Source: Austropuccinia psidii
Taxonomy: Eukaryota; Basidiomycota; Pucciniomycetes; Pucciniales; Sphaerophragmiaceae
Reading direction: 5' to 3'
DNA length: 64,000 bases
Assembly: GCA_023105745.1 (NCBI GenBank)
Contig: JALGQZ010000013.1
Span: forward strand, 6,188,105-6,252,104
Made by a program: the position numbers and the translations under genes. Shown here in pieces: positions 1 to 12,095 of this stretch (its first letter is position 1; each line of letters starts with the position of its first letter). The notes beneath the pieces were generated by a model. That model had not been told where the DNA came from, made no database searches, and was given only the letters and a program-made list of their open reading frames with translations.

Positions 1-2
1 CT

Positions 3-2442
3 CATGTCATTCTTATGGATTGTACTTATAAAACCAATAAGTACAGAATGCCCCTTTTTCATATTGCTGGATTCAGCTCAACAAATAACACCTTTTCTGG
101 GGCTTTTTGTTTGATGAAGAATGAAAATGAAACTTCATATACTTGGGAATTAAATCAATACATTGAAAAGGTCCTCAACAACACCAATCTTGTTCCCCCT
201 CCAGTTATTGTTATTGAAAGGGATCTGGCCTTGAAAAACTCTATTAAGAAGCTCTTCCCAGACTCCAAAGTCATGCTATGCATTTGGCACATCAACAAGG
301 ATGTATCTGCTCATTGCATTAAGAAAATTGGTCATGGAACTGATTTTGAAAATTTTATGGGCCTTTGGAATCAAGTAATATACTTCTTCACTTTATTTCA
401 TTTCATTTCACTTTTTTTCTTATTATTGTCTTTATTAATGACTTTGGGATTCTTTTCTCAGCTTATGTATTCCCCCACTGAAAAGTCTTTCAAAGACAAC
501 TGGAAGAAGCTTCAAAAGCAAGTTAAAAATGCTGAGGTCTTGCAGTATTTGGAAAATACCTGGCTTCCTCTAAAGGAGTATTATGTGACAGCATGGACCA
601 ACCACCATTGCCACCTGGGTGTGGGATCCACCTCCAGAGTTGAAGGTGCCCATGCCATGGTTAAACGTTGGCTCCAAAGGTCCACTGGTACTCTCCTGGA
701 GGTAGTCAGGGCACTCCACATGGCATTCAGAAAACAATTTATTGAAATTATCAACAGAATCTCCAAAGAAATGATTGTCCATGTCAAGAATTTTCCTCCA
801 CACATCTGTGCCCTCAATGGCAAGGTGTCTCATTATGCTCTTCAGATTGCCTTTGAAAATTTCAAAACAAAATTTCCTCCAAATGAAAAATGCACCAACA
901 AATACAAAAATTATAAGGGCATTCCTTGCAAGCATAAGACCCAAAAGGCATTTGCCAAGCGCCAAAGGCTTGAATTATCAGACTTCCATCCTCAATGGCA
1001 TTTGAATTTGCCTGTGAGGGTTTTTTAATTTCTTATTATTATTTTTTTTCTTATTAACTGATTTTATTTGTCATATTCTTCTCAGGCTGGTTTTCAAGGT
1101 GATGATCAAAGTGTTGAAAAAGAAAGAAAGAATGAAGCCAAGAAAATATTTGAAGACATTGGGGAAGACCTGTTTCAAAGACCGATGGCAGAAATCACTC
1201 CAATACTCCAACATTTTCAAGATGTTTTGACTGGAAAAGTCCCATTTGATCAAATTCCCAAGAGTCAAGAGGATGATCAATATTATGAAGACCCTCTAGA
1301 ATGCAAGAATATCCGTGGAAGACCCCAAGGAGCCAAGAATAAAAACAAAAGAGAACCTTCAAGATTTGAAATTATTGAAAGTCAATCCAAGAGAAGAGGA
1401 AGACCCCCATCAAAAGTGACCAGCACAACAACTTCAAGATCCCAGTCAAATGTCCCCTCTCCAATTATGGAAGTGGACTCATCTGAAGATTCTGAAGATT
1501 CTGAGGACTCATTATCTAAATCCATCAGTTCATCAGATTCACTACCCTCAGCAACTGAATTAAATAAATCAGAAGTAACCCTTAGAAGGTCCAGAAGATT
1601 GGCAATTGGAAGCAAAACATCACAAAGAAAATCACACAAGCCTGCCACCAGTTTGAATATCTATGATGCAATTGACTTGACCTGTGAGCATTGTCAAAGC
1701 AATTATCACACAAGTGATGAATGCTCCAAGCTGTTTGTGAGTTTGTGATTCTTTTTAATGTAATTTTATGTTGTTTATTTTGATATTTATTCATTTTTTG
1801 AACTTATTTTATCAGATAACTGGCTCAGAAGACTTGCCCAAGTTTCTATTGAAATACACCTTCAAGGCCATCAATGTCCAGGGTGATGGAAACTGTGGCT
1901 ACAGAACAGTATACCACTTCATTTACAAGACTCAAGATCAATGGGCTGATGTCAGAGGTGACTTGTCTGAAGAAATTCACCAAAATCAAGACCTTTATGA
2001 AGCCATTAACACCTTAACTCCCTCAGTATCCTCTTATTTGGAAAGAATTGAATGGTATGAAGATGTTGGCCAGGCTCCAAAAAGCAAGTGGATGTCCATG
2101 CCTGACATGGGGGATCCAATTGCAAATAAGTATAAAAGACCAGTTTTCTTTTATTCCACAGCCCAATCTTCTTCTTTTTTCCCTTATTTCTGTCCTCCAA
2201 ATGATAATCCCCCCATTTTCATCTGCTTCTTGAATAGTTGTGCTCATTTTGTTCCTTTGGACATCATCATTTCTAAAGTTTATCCAGTCCCCCCCATTAC
2301 TGTGAACTGGGAGATTCATGCCCAAAAACAAGCCCTGGGGTGGGCTGATAAATTTAAGAAACACAGAATGTTGTATTTGTCCAATCTTCCTCCCCCTCTC
2401 AGAAAAAACCCACTATTTTGGAGGTTGATTCTGATTGAATGA
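3..2442 (+). CDS. MULE transposase fused to OTU cysteine protease (5' end outside window)
   Basis: About 733 codons are visible and the frame is open at the left edge, so the start lies upstream. Three introns with GT...AG ends, all phase 0, are at 375-461 (87 nt), 1014-1085 (72 nt) and 1737-1815 (79 nt); splicing joins the four exons without a stop. Domains in order: a MULE/DDE transposase core (MDCTYKTN with the first Asp; VIERDLAL followed by the CIWH box; SRVEGAHAMVKRWL with the final Glu); a SWIM-like finger (C...GIPCKH, about 888-935); two AT-hooks (RGRPQGAKNK and KRRGRPPSK, about 1310-1420); an acidic serine stretch; a CCHC knuckle CEHCQSNYHTSDEC (CX2CX4HX4C, 1683-1724); and an OTU protease with the Asp/Cys box VQGDGNCGYRTV and a His box CAHFVPL. 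The transposase would cut and insert DNA; the OTU part would cleave ubiquitin-like conjugates. The second catalytic position reads Glu where Asp is expected. It could be an autonomous Mutator-like element or a domesticated gene. Confidence 0.85.
375..461 (+). other. intron 1 of the MULE-OTU gene
   Basis: Begins GTAATA and ends TTTTCTCAG after a TTAATGAC-like branch site. It is 87 nt, phase 0 and free of stops, so unspliced reading adds 29 mostly hydrophobic residues that do not fit the transposase. That favours true splicing. Confidence 0.75.
1014..1085 (+). other. intron 2 of the MULE-OTU gene
   Basis: Begins GTGAGG and ends TTCTCAG, with TTAACTGAT as a possible branch site. It contains in-frame stops and is phase 0. 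Removing it joins the SWIM region to the AT-hook region. Confidence 0.8.
1737..1815 (+). other. intron 3 of the MULE-OTU gene
   Basis: Begins with the strong donor GTGAGT and ends TTATCAG. It is phase 0 and contains stops. Removing it joins the CCHC knuckle to the OTU domain. Confidence 0.8.
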
Positions 2443-2550
2443 TTTTTGTATATACAATTTATGCCAATTATCCCCCTCCTCAGTCATATTTATTGCTTAA
2501 ATCCCACCTCAGTGTCCTTTTTTATCAAACATGTGGAACTTTTGTACTTG

Positions 2551-2919
2551 AAAATAGTCATATTACACACAAGAAAAAAAAAGTGGAAAAAAAACACTCA
2601 TTGCGCCTTCACTTGTTGTCCCACCCAAAAAATTTCCCCAATTCATGAGCTTCTGGTTCTTTATTTTCCAGATTGAACCCTTTCATTTAAAACAAAATGA
2701 AGGAAATTCATAAGTGGGAAGTTATTAAATTCACTCTTTAAAAATAGGCATATTACAATGATGGGAAAAAACATTTGAAAAAAAAACCCTTTTTGCGCCT
2801 TCACTTGTCCCACCCAAAAAAATTCCCAAAATTATGGGATTCTGGTGCTTTATTCTTCACATTGAACCCTTCATTTTAAAAAAAATTAAGGAAATTCATA
2901 AGTGGGAAGATTTTAAATG
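2551..2919. repeat. imperfect tandem duplication of about 175 bp downstream of the MULE-OTU gene
   Basis: Two adjacent units, about 2551-2728 and 2741-2919, share the blocks CATATTACA, TTGCGCCTTCACTTGT, CCCACCCAAAAAA, TTGAACCC and GGAAATTCATAAGTGGGAAG in the same order. They start about 110 bp after the stop codon, so they lie in the 3' UTR or in the element's terminal region. No coding potential is seen. Confidence 0.75.
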
Positions 2920-3094
2920 AATTTTTGAAAAAAATATGCCATTTTGGCATATTGGCCAAATTGGTGAAATTTGGCAAAAAAAAAATTGAAAAAATTTGTG
3001 CTTATTGACATGCCAAGTGGGGAAAAATATGGCAAAAAAAATTAAAAAAATCCTCAAAACTGAGCCTGAGGAATTTTTTTGAAAATTAAGGTCA

Positions 3095-3170
3095 CTTACG
3101 TGTTTTTAACAGAAACTTATGTGTTTTTACAATAAATTGGTAAAAACACGTAAGGGCTTACGTGTGTTTA
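3095..3170. repeat. cluster of CTTACGTG inverted and direct repeats
   Basis: CTTACGTGTTTTTAAC (3095-3110) and ACTTATGTGTTTTTAC are followed by their inverse GTAAAAACACGTAAG, and then by CTTACGTGTGTTTA. The last two form a palindrome at 3141-3170. It lies about 650-730 bp past the stop of the MULE-OTU gene, so it could be part of that element's terminal inverted repeat. The matching left end is outside the window. Confidence 0.45.
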
Positions 3171-6100
3171 CCAACACCCTAAATTTTTGATGCTTTTCCT
3201 TGAAGTTGAAGTGTTTTGTGACTCTCAAGGTAGTTTATGATAAGGGAATCCAAGCTTTTGGTATGAATATCAATGAAATAGAATTTATTGAGATGAAATC
3301 ATAGCTTGACTCCAAAATCTGCTATGATTTTGGTCTCAAAATTACCTGGAGAGGAGTTTTAACAAGTAAAAAAATAATACAAGGTAACGTGAGGCGTCAA
3401 AAAAAGCAAATTAATTTTGGATGGAAAAATATCAGAATCTCTATCTAAGGGTTCAAAAGGCAAAATGTTCAAGTATCAACATGGAATTAATTTTATTAAT
3501 ATGTAAATCATCAAAGAGTGACACATGTGGTATTGTGGAAGTATTGATCAAGGCTTGGGATGTGCTAACTGACTCTAATTAAGTCCATTTGTTAACCTGA
3601 AACATTGCAAGGTCAACTCATATCAGTAATATTGAGCTGAGGGAAGTTTTTTGATGTCTTGACCTTGAAACCTTCATAAGCTTTAGAAATTTCCTTAATT
3701 TTGAAACTATTTAAAAATTCTATTTCAAATTAATTTAAATTAGTCAATGTAGTTTTAGTAATATTTGTAATCTTTGACTTATTATGGATTTGTTTCTGTA
3801 TATTTTTCCATGAAAAGTTAAATAGACTAATTTAATGTGAAACATAGGACTTTTAATTTTGAAGTTCCTGTTGTTATTTTTAAAAATGTAAAATATGATT
3901 TGTAAAGAGTAAAGACATTAAAAATTAATTTTTTTTGAAATATTCTTGTTTTTAGAAAAATGGATAATTAACTCTTTTGTGGATGGAGTAGGCTTCTCCA
4001 TGCTCCACCTGGAAGACTTTTCAAAGTTGTTCAAAATGTTAAAGAAATTTCCCTTTGTGTACAGAAGCATTATATGAGCTACTGTGCTGTAATCCTTGAG
4101 TATTGTTGAAAAGACGCAATTATTACCAAAAATACAGTTTTTCTTGCATGAGATTTTTGACAGCTGTCATCAATCTTATGTAAGCAATGACCTTGTGGAA
4201 GTTTCAAAAAGTAATAAAGCCAATATATCCAACAATGACTGTTTAATATATTTCAGGTCGTGGATGGAGCAGTCAGCTCCACCCACCACCTAATATTCAA
4301 TTTAATTCTCAAATTTAATCAACTTCAAATTTGAAAATTAAACATTATATTTATTTGTTATTTCTTCTGGCTTTGTTATATTTCTATTATTTTTGTTTTT
4401 AGCTTTGAGTACTTCTAAGATATTTCATTTTATTCCTGTTCGGAGTATCATGTGGCAAGATAGTTTGCTGTTTATTTTTAAGTTAAAGGTTTTGGCATCT
4501 TCTCTCACATGCAATTCTAATATAGTCATTTTTTCAGCATCATGGCAGATTTCTTTTTCATTCTTTCAAAGGAAAAACTCAAACATATATTGCAAAATTA
4601 CAGCTTATATATATAAAAGCAAATCATTTAAAATATGTATAGTCATTTTAATTTTGGATAATGAATAACTATGGTAAGAGTGAATTTTGTTTTCATGATT
4701 TTTTGAATTATTTGAGAAAATAAATTTTTAAAATGAGTTGGATTAGTTCATATCTGAGTACTTCATTATAATTCTTTTGATGATTATTCTGGGGAGATTT
4801 GCCACATTATGTGGTCAAGTTAGTTTAAAATGATTGGTAACAGCAAGAATGTGGGTAATATTGAGAGATTTTTAATTAAGATATCTGGTTAAAAAAATAA
4901 TTGTGTTTAAATGAGGAAAAACATATTTATAATGAATAAATGGAAATCAAGGCTAATTTGAAAAAATACAATCATTCAAGTGTAAAGATTTTCTCTTGTA
5001 AAGATGCCATTTGATTAACATTAAGGCATTTTATAACCATCAATTTTTTGATGAGTTTATAAAGGAAAATTTTAAATTCAAAATTAAATATATTCAAGTT
5101 TGTTATTTGGACATTTGTTCACTTTCAATTTGATAATTAGTATTTCAAACTGGATTTTTTATAAAAAAAGGGCAAAAAGTCTAACATAAGAAGTTGAATG
5201 GTCAAGGAAATAGCTTTGGTGTTTTCTGGAGAAAAATTCTGAATTTATTGAAAGAAAATATCCAAATTATTTTCATTCAATTTCCAAATGATATACCAAA
5301 CATCACCTTGATTGAAATAAATCTTTATGTTTTTTCCACACTTTAATTTACCAATTGTAAACAAAATGAAGCTTTACATATAAGCTGTATATACAAGCTC
5401 AATATAGATAATTATCTGTAGATAGCTGTACCATTCAAAGCTTTCAAAAAAGCTTTGATTTCCATAAAAGTACACTTACATCAAATTATAGTTAATCACA
5501 ATATAGAATTTCCACTCACATTACATTTTTACAGTATCTAATTGTTTCTCCGCAAGAAAGTTTGATGATTACAGAGCTTTCTCTCACCTAATGACATTTC
5601 AAATTATCATCAAATGTGTATAATTTCACCCCAAGTAATAAAATCATATTCCCATTAATTATCACAATAAAGGATTAATGCAAAATACCCTCCAGAACTT
5701 TCACAGAAATCATAATTTATTTTTCCACTAAAATCATCCTTACCTTCCATTTATTATTAACATCAAAAATTAATTTCACAAACAATTAATAATAATTTCA
5801 GTTTCATCCAGAGATATAATCCAAAAATATATTTCTAAATAATTGAAATAACTCAAATTTATTATAAGTCCAAATATATAAGCTATGAAAATTCCATTTA
5901 TTAATAAATCTTTTTTTGTTTTACCTTTGTTTCACACTTGTCTTAAATTATTCAATTTTATCCCTTAAGTCCAATTTCTTTAAATAAATGTTTCTCATAA
6001 ATGGGAGATATATCACTCTCAGAGGGTAAGAAATTTTCACTTTTCTTATTATCACTATTCAATTATTCATTAACTATATTGTGAAAATATTATATTTATC

Positions 6101-9100
6101 TTATTCAAATCTTATTTCTTGGCTGAAGAGACTTATATCACCCCATCACAAATTCCTTTTAACCCAGAAAATAAAAACTCATATTATTATGCTTCCCATT
6201 CAATGCTTGTTCAATATCAAAATCATAAAGAAAAAAGAAATAATTCTCAAATCTCTCAAATTCCTGCAAAAAATTCCAGAAATTAAGGTAATCAAGCTGT
6301 AATTAAAGGCCTATAATGATTAATTCTAGAGGGGGTGAGGGCTATTTTGGGAATTCAAGGTCCTTCCTTCCTACTCCCTCCACCCCCCACTGAATAAGAG
6401 CTTGAAAATTTTGAACACCACTTTTCATCTTGTAAGAATAAATAAAAATTTCATATGACAGGATCTTTTGAGTATGTGCAATGGGTATTTGGAATCTTAT
6501 TGAAAATAAGAAATTATTTAATTCAGGAAGTAGAAAAGACAAAATCCTTCCTCCTAGTCAATACTCAGCTTGAAAATCTGCAGTGCAAGAGATCAATTAC
6601 CAAATTGAAGAATAGCTTTCTCATATACATTCTCTATTGAGGAATTATGTGTTTCCCCAATGTAAATTTTCTCATAGTTCACCTCCTTAATCACCCTAGA
6701 TAACATCCACAACAGCTATCCTACTCCATTCTTAGGAGCTATGCTATTGGCATGGTGGGACCTGAAGTTATCAAATTGAATATAAGCTAAATAACCAATC
6801 TAACAAAAGCTCAACTTCTGATAGATTTATCCTTGGAAGGAAAGAAATTTGGAAGGAGCAAAACCCACTTGCATTGATTGAATCAACCCCAAGTAGGCAA
6901 ACCAGAGGTTTTTGAAATTCTAATAAAAAGGTACTTTATTTTTCGTTCCACAAAATAATTTATATATCCCATGAATCTGAGCTAACTGATTGTACTTGAA
7001 AGCATAGAACAAAAGCAATTTCAGGAAGTTTCTTAATAGCTGACTTTAAATTCTCACTCAATCATAGCAGCTTTCATTTTTATTAATGAAACAATGTCTG
7101 ATATGGAGCCAGACCCTCCTGGTCATTCACTTTCCTAAATTTCCTGGTGTTTGCATCAAATTTATGAGAGATACAAACAACTTGCAAGCACCAAAAGAGC
7201 CAAAAGGGACTGTAATGAGAAAATCCAGACCCTCATATTTCCAAAGATCCAGGATTTGGAAATATACCCAATAAGATCCCATAAACTTTGGTAGAACATG
7301 TTTCTATGGCATCACTCACAGAGGTGGAAAATAGTGGAACAAAATTTCAAGAGCCAGTTTCTTTCTACCCTGAAATTTATCAGTTGAGATCTATGACTAA
7401 AAATCCAAGTGTTACCCAGTCTTCTTTTATTCAAAGGTGAAACATCCTTGAAATTATATTAGTTAATACTTTTTACCAGGATGTAATATTAACATTCCAC
7501 TTTTTTAAAACTATTTTACACAAAGGTTGGCCACTCCACCAAATTCCTACTTATACATTTTTTTGTTTTAAATGCAAATATTATTTCAAAAGAGTAATAG
7601 TTCCAAAATTTGAATAATTTTGAAATCATCTTTAAACTTAAAAATTACGGCCCATAAAAGCTAATGAAAACAAGAAAATTATTACTCATGAGGCAGGATT
7701 TCCACCTGGAATAAAATGGCTTGATTTCAGATTAGAGAGCAGATTTTTCAAATCAAGTAAATAGAATGTATTCCAACCTAATAATAATCTATAAGCACTT
7801 TGGCTCAATTACTATTGATAATTAACTGGAACAGCTATGATATAACCAGAAATTTCAGCCAAACAAATACAAATATAGTTTTCCAAATCTTTAAATCATG
7901 CCAGATTTAATAAAAATTATTCCAATGAAGTTTAATACCACTGAATCTCCAAAATCATTAACAAAGTGAAATTATAGATTGAATTTACACTTTCATAGAA
8001 ATTCTTATCAAAAAACAATAATTACTCTATTGATATTAATGATAATTGTATTCCTACAGCTTTTGCAATAAGAAAAACGCAATAAGATTAAGGATAATCT
8101 CAACAAATCTTTTTAAAAAGGGTTTATCCCATAACCTTACAAACCATTCCTATAAGACTTTGATTAGAATAGAGAATAGCCACAATATATCAACAAAAAG
8201 TGGGAAACATATATATTTGCAAATGCACAACTTGCATCTGAGAACTTTTCCAAATTTGTGGAAGTCAATATCAGGGATTTGGAATATCTGAAAGGGACAA
8301 TTAAAAAATCAGGAGAGCTTTTTTTTAAAAAAAAACATAATGAGTGGAAACAATAGCTCAGCATATCTTACCATTGCATTATCTTAGAAATTCTTCAATA
8401 TTAATATCTTATATATTTCAGAATCCATACATTACCTATCTAACACAGATATTTTCCTTTCTCTCAGAAAAACAGCTCACAAAAAAGTGTAAGTGAATTT
8501 TATCTAAACACTTTATCACAGTCTCATATCTCAATATTTGTATTACAAATACGTATCATTGATTTATTTTACAGCCTTATACAGGATTTAAAAATACTCT
8601 CTTTTTGCACAAAACATCCATATCTTTCTATAAAGACATTGGAAAATGAAAACACATTCCAAGACAATCACAAAATCTATGATTCTTCTAGTAGGCCACT
8701 TCCCTCCTACATTTATCAACATCCAACAGCGCTTTTATCAACAATTCAAATATTGCATGAAGATATTCACAAGAACATTAGTGAAAAAAATTGTGAGCAA
8801 AGTTTAGAATTAGATTAACATAATATTGAAGAAAGTTTCAACTTATAAGGAACATCTTATTTTACTTTTGAAATAGCACAAAGCTTAAAGCCCCTGAAAA
8901 AGAGATTTAAACTTCTTAGTCAATTCAAAACACACATATGTTTTCCAAATTTGTTTTATCTCTATTCATATTTTTAAATAAATTTACATTTTGGAAATAG
9001 CCATCATTAAGACTCAAACTGAACTCAAGTTATGCAGCACATTCTTGAAAAATATTCATACCAACAAAAATTAAACATTTTCTTGTTTGGTATAAATATA

Positions 9101-9312
9101 AATACCCAAATAGACTTCTACTGTAAATCTTTGAAGAAATTGATCTCAAACGAACTATCAATTCCACCCTTTGAAAATGATTTGTATTAATCCCCAAATT
9201 CTCCTCATGGGAATGAAGAAAGACTTTTAGATATATCAGATGGTCATTTTTGGAAAGCATTTTTAGACAGTACAAGCTTCAAGATCACTGATAATCCAGG
9301 AAGCTTATTTTT
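3171..9312. other. AT-rich stretch without recognisable genes
   Basis: Open frames here are short and their translations are low-complexity, with no family I recognise. Small structures are present: an 8-bp stem CCAAAATC/GATTTTGG at 3312-3333, TGGAG...CTCCA hairpins near 3980-4010 and 4258-4285, and a 10-bp stem TCAAAGCTTT/AAAGCTTTGA near 5435-5458. The stretch is probably decayed repeat sequence. Confidence 0.5.
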
Positions 9313-9937
9313 TGGTTTATATACTTACTGACCGAATCCCCATGGCTGCAATATTTTCTGCAAGAGTATTTCACTAGGTGTTATATTTTTGATTTGCTTT
9401 AACATCCCCCAGAAAAATGGTATCAATATCAAAGCCTTTTTTCTATGGATTCATTCCAAAACCCAAAAGAACCCACCTCAGATCAATTGGGAAGCTTATT
9501 GAAGCCACTTTTTTCTGATCTTCAGGAGCTCTGGAAAGGTATTCACTTCAATCCAACAGCTAGCTTCCTCAATAGATTTCTGATAAAGGCTGCCCTTCTC
9601 TTATTAATTGGAGATATCCCAGCTCTGAGAAATACTGTAGGCTTTGCATCTCATTTGGAAAATCAGTTTTGTGCACATTGCAATTTCCTCATGAAAGATA
9701 TTTAAGATATCCACAAAGGATCTTGCCCCCAGAAAGATAAAGATAAGCATAAATAAGGAGATATTTAATGGCTTCAAGAAACTAGAACTAGCCAAAAGTG
9801 ATAAAATTTAATTAGAGAATATCTCTCATTACACTATACTAGGAGAGCTTCCTTACTGGGACCATTCACAAATGGTCACAATTTATGTTATGCATACTTT
9901 CCTATTGAGTCTTCTGAAGGATTTTAGTATAAAATAT
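9313..9937 (+). pseudogene. Tnp2/Plavaka-like (CACTA-type) transposase relic
   Basis: Translation in shifting frames gives blocks typical of the basidiomycete Tnp2-like transposase family. In order they are NPHGCNIFCKSISLGVIFLI, CFNIPQK, GFIPKPK and then PKEPTSDQLGSLLKPLFSDL. The fourth block continues through LQELWKGIHF and DIPALRNTVGFASHLENQFC to CAHCNFLMKDI. After a stop, GELPYWDHSQMVTIYVMH corresponds to the 'LPYFDP..FTVIDPMHNLFLG' block that I remember for the family. The longest uninterrupted piece is 9445-9705. At least one frameshift and several stop codons are present, and the N- and C-terminal parts are missing, so this is a dead fragment. The family assignment comes from remembered motif order, not from a search. 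Confidence 0.65.
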
Positions 9938-10269
9938 CTCAAAATTCAAAATTATGGGGAATCATTATCATTAAAGGGATCAAAAGATAAAAAAAAGATG
10001 AATAGCTTATCATTTATAACATTAGGCTCAAACACCTCAACACTCAAATATATGAGAGCCATGATACCACCAAGAAATACAAGTTAAAAATTAGTAAAAA
10101 GTCCAATATTTCAGCTTCAGAATAATTCTACAGTTCTACTTAGATAATTAGGGAATTGTAAGAGAGAAAAATTCAAATTTCAACTCTATCTTCAAAATAC
10201 ACATCCAAATAAAAGACAAGCTCCACATTTCAATAAATCAAAAATAAATGATCAAAACTTCTATAAAGC

Positions 10270-12052
10270 TATGAGCCCTTGAGTTATTTCCACATATGAA
10301 AAAGTTCTAAAGGCAATATTTTAAAGCTTATTTTAATAATAATAATTGAAGCTCAATGTTTGAAAGCTATTCAAAGAAGGAGAAATGCCATAAAAAAGCA
10401 TAAATTTTTGATTATCTCAGAACAAATGAAGAAGCATGTCAAATAAATTACACCAATGTATTTATAATCTTATAATACATATATTACTATTTTTGGTCAT
10501 ATCTGTAAACCCAATACATACTAAGATACTTAGATATATGCACTTTTATGATCAGTGCATATATTGATGATTTTTACCTCATATCTCTTTAAATACTCAT
10601 TATAAATAAATAATAAACAAAAATAAATTTACCACAAAATAGCTTTATCCATACATCTATAAGCTTCATTTAAAAAGCTATGTATAAGGTTAAGAATAAT
10701 AAGGAGAAACGGACCAAAATAGCAATACCAGTTGACCAGTTAAGCCTAAAAGTGGTCCAAACTCAAAATAAAGCAGATATTAACAATTTTCCAGCTCATA
10801 CTTGAAGAATCAAATAATTTTTATCATTATATTTAACGTATAATCCTATTAAATCATTTTTCAAAGTTTAAAATAGCAAATTTCAACAAAAAAAGATTAA
10901 TTGCAAGAAAAATCATCAAAAATAGAGTTTTTGTGATTTCATGAAATCCTGTTGGAGCCTTGTTAGAGACTTGATCATATATTATAATTAACTCTTTTAA
11001 TTACAGTTTTGGTAAAAACTTGAAGCTTATTAATGATTAAAGTTAAATCCCGAAAATAATCATTTTTGATCTTTAACTGTAATCTTAATTTGAGCTCAAC
11101 AGTTGAATAAAAGATAAAACTGGTTTATCTTGTTATTTTATGATTAAAACTACCTTAATCCACTAAGTTATATCCCAAGCCTATTTTTCAGCAAATTAGA
11201 TTTATAGTGATAAATCTAAAATATGGTGTAATAATGATGTAATAATTACTAAACCTTAAACTGTTTATCAATTACAGTGGAAAGAATCAGTAAGCAGCTT
11301 TTATAATTCATTTTCTCACTAAAAGGAAGGATCTTTCCTTCATAAATTCTGTTTCTTCCTCTGTTTCTCCTTCAGATGCTTCAAATAAGATAGAATATTG
11401 AATATAAAGGTAATCCACTTTATTCTTTCAAATATAATTCTTATAGTGTAAAAAATCAAAGTCTTAAGTTGTATTAATCACTCAATTATATGTGATTATA
11501 TCAATTTTTGATTATTATTTGTTAAGCTCTTTCAGAAAGCTCGGAATATATATAAAAGGATAAATTTTGAATTTCTCTTCATTTTTTATTGTAAATGCAT
11601 TCTTAATTACTTGTAATTACCTCTCTGGACACTAAAAAATACAAAATAATTATATTGAGTGTTAAAATTAAGTGTTTTTATCCTATCATAGTATTTCTCT
11701 CTTAATTTCTCTAGAAAATTGTCTTTTATCAATATAAATAGTATTTATATTGAATTACAACTTGAATATTTGGGATATTTCATCTATAAATTGTTATTTA
11801 TTAGTGTTCAAAAATAGATTACACATCTATTATTTGTTGGTAACAATGATAAATTTCCACAATATATTAATTAGGAACTTATTCTACAACATTTTTTTTA
11901 TAATTCAAATTATATTATTTATCCTTTGTAAATAATATGATATATTTTATTCTATTATCTTTTTAAATATTATCTTTCATTATTATTAGGAAATTTAGAG
12001 TACAATAATTAAAATATTAGTAATTTTTACTTGTTTCATAGTCAAACTATGA
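10270..12052 (+). mobile_element. old solo LTR of the Gypsy-B/C family
   Basis: The whole stretch can be laid along the 2-kb LTR of Gypsy-C in the same orientation. The start TATGAGCCCTTGAGTTATTTCC matches the LTR start TGTGAGCCTTTGAGATATGACC. Inner blocks match in order: ATATATGCACTTTT...GTGCATATATT; GTTGACCA...AAGTGGTCCAAACT; AGAAAAATCATCAAAAATAG; ATGGTGTAATAATGATGTAAT; CCTTCAGATGCTTC. The end, TTAGTAATTTTTACTTGTTTCATAGTCAAAC, matches the last bases of the LTR. It is much more diverged than the LTRs of Gypsy-B or Gypsy-C, so it is an older insertion reduced to a solo LTR. I cannot see a clean target duplication. Confidence 0.75.
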
Positions 12053-12095
12053 GCCTGTGATGTATGTATGACATACCCATGAGGCCACAAATAAC
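12047..12095 (+). repeat. second LTR start directly after the old solo LTR
   Basis: Immediately after the end of the solo LTR, TATGAGCCTGTGATGTATG..ACATACCCATGAGGCCACAAAT matches the first 45-50 bases of the Gypsy-B/C LTR (TGTGAGCCTTTGAGATATGACCACATACCC...). Similarity fades beyond about 12100. It could be the start of a second, truncated LTR joined head to tail. Confidence 0.5.
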
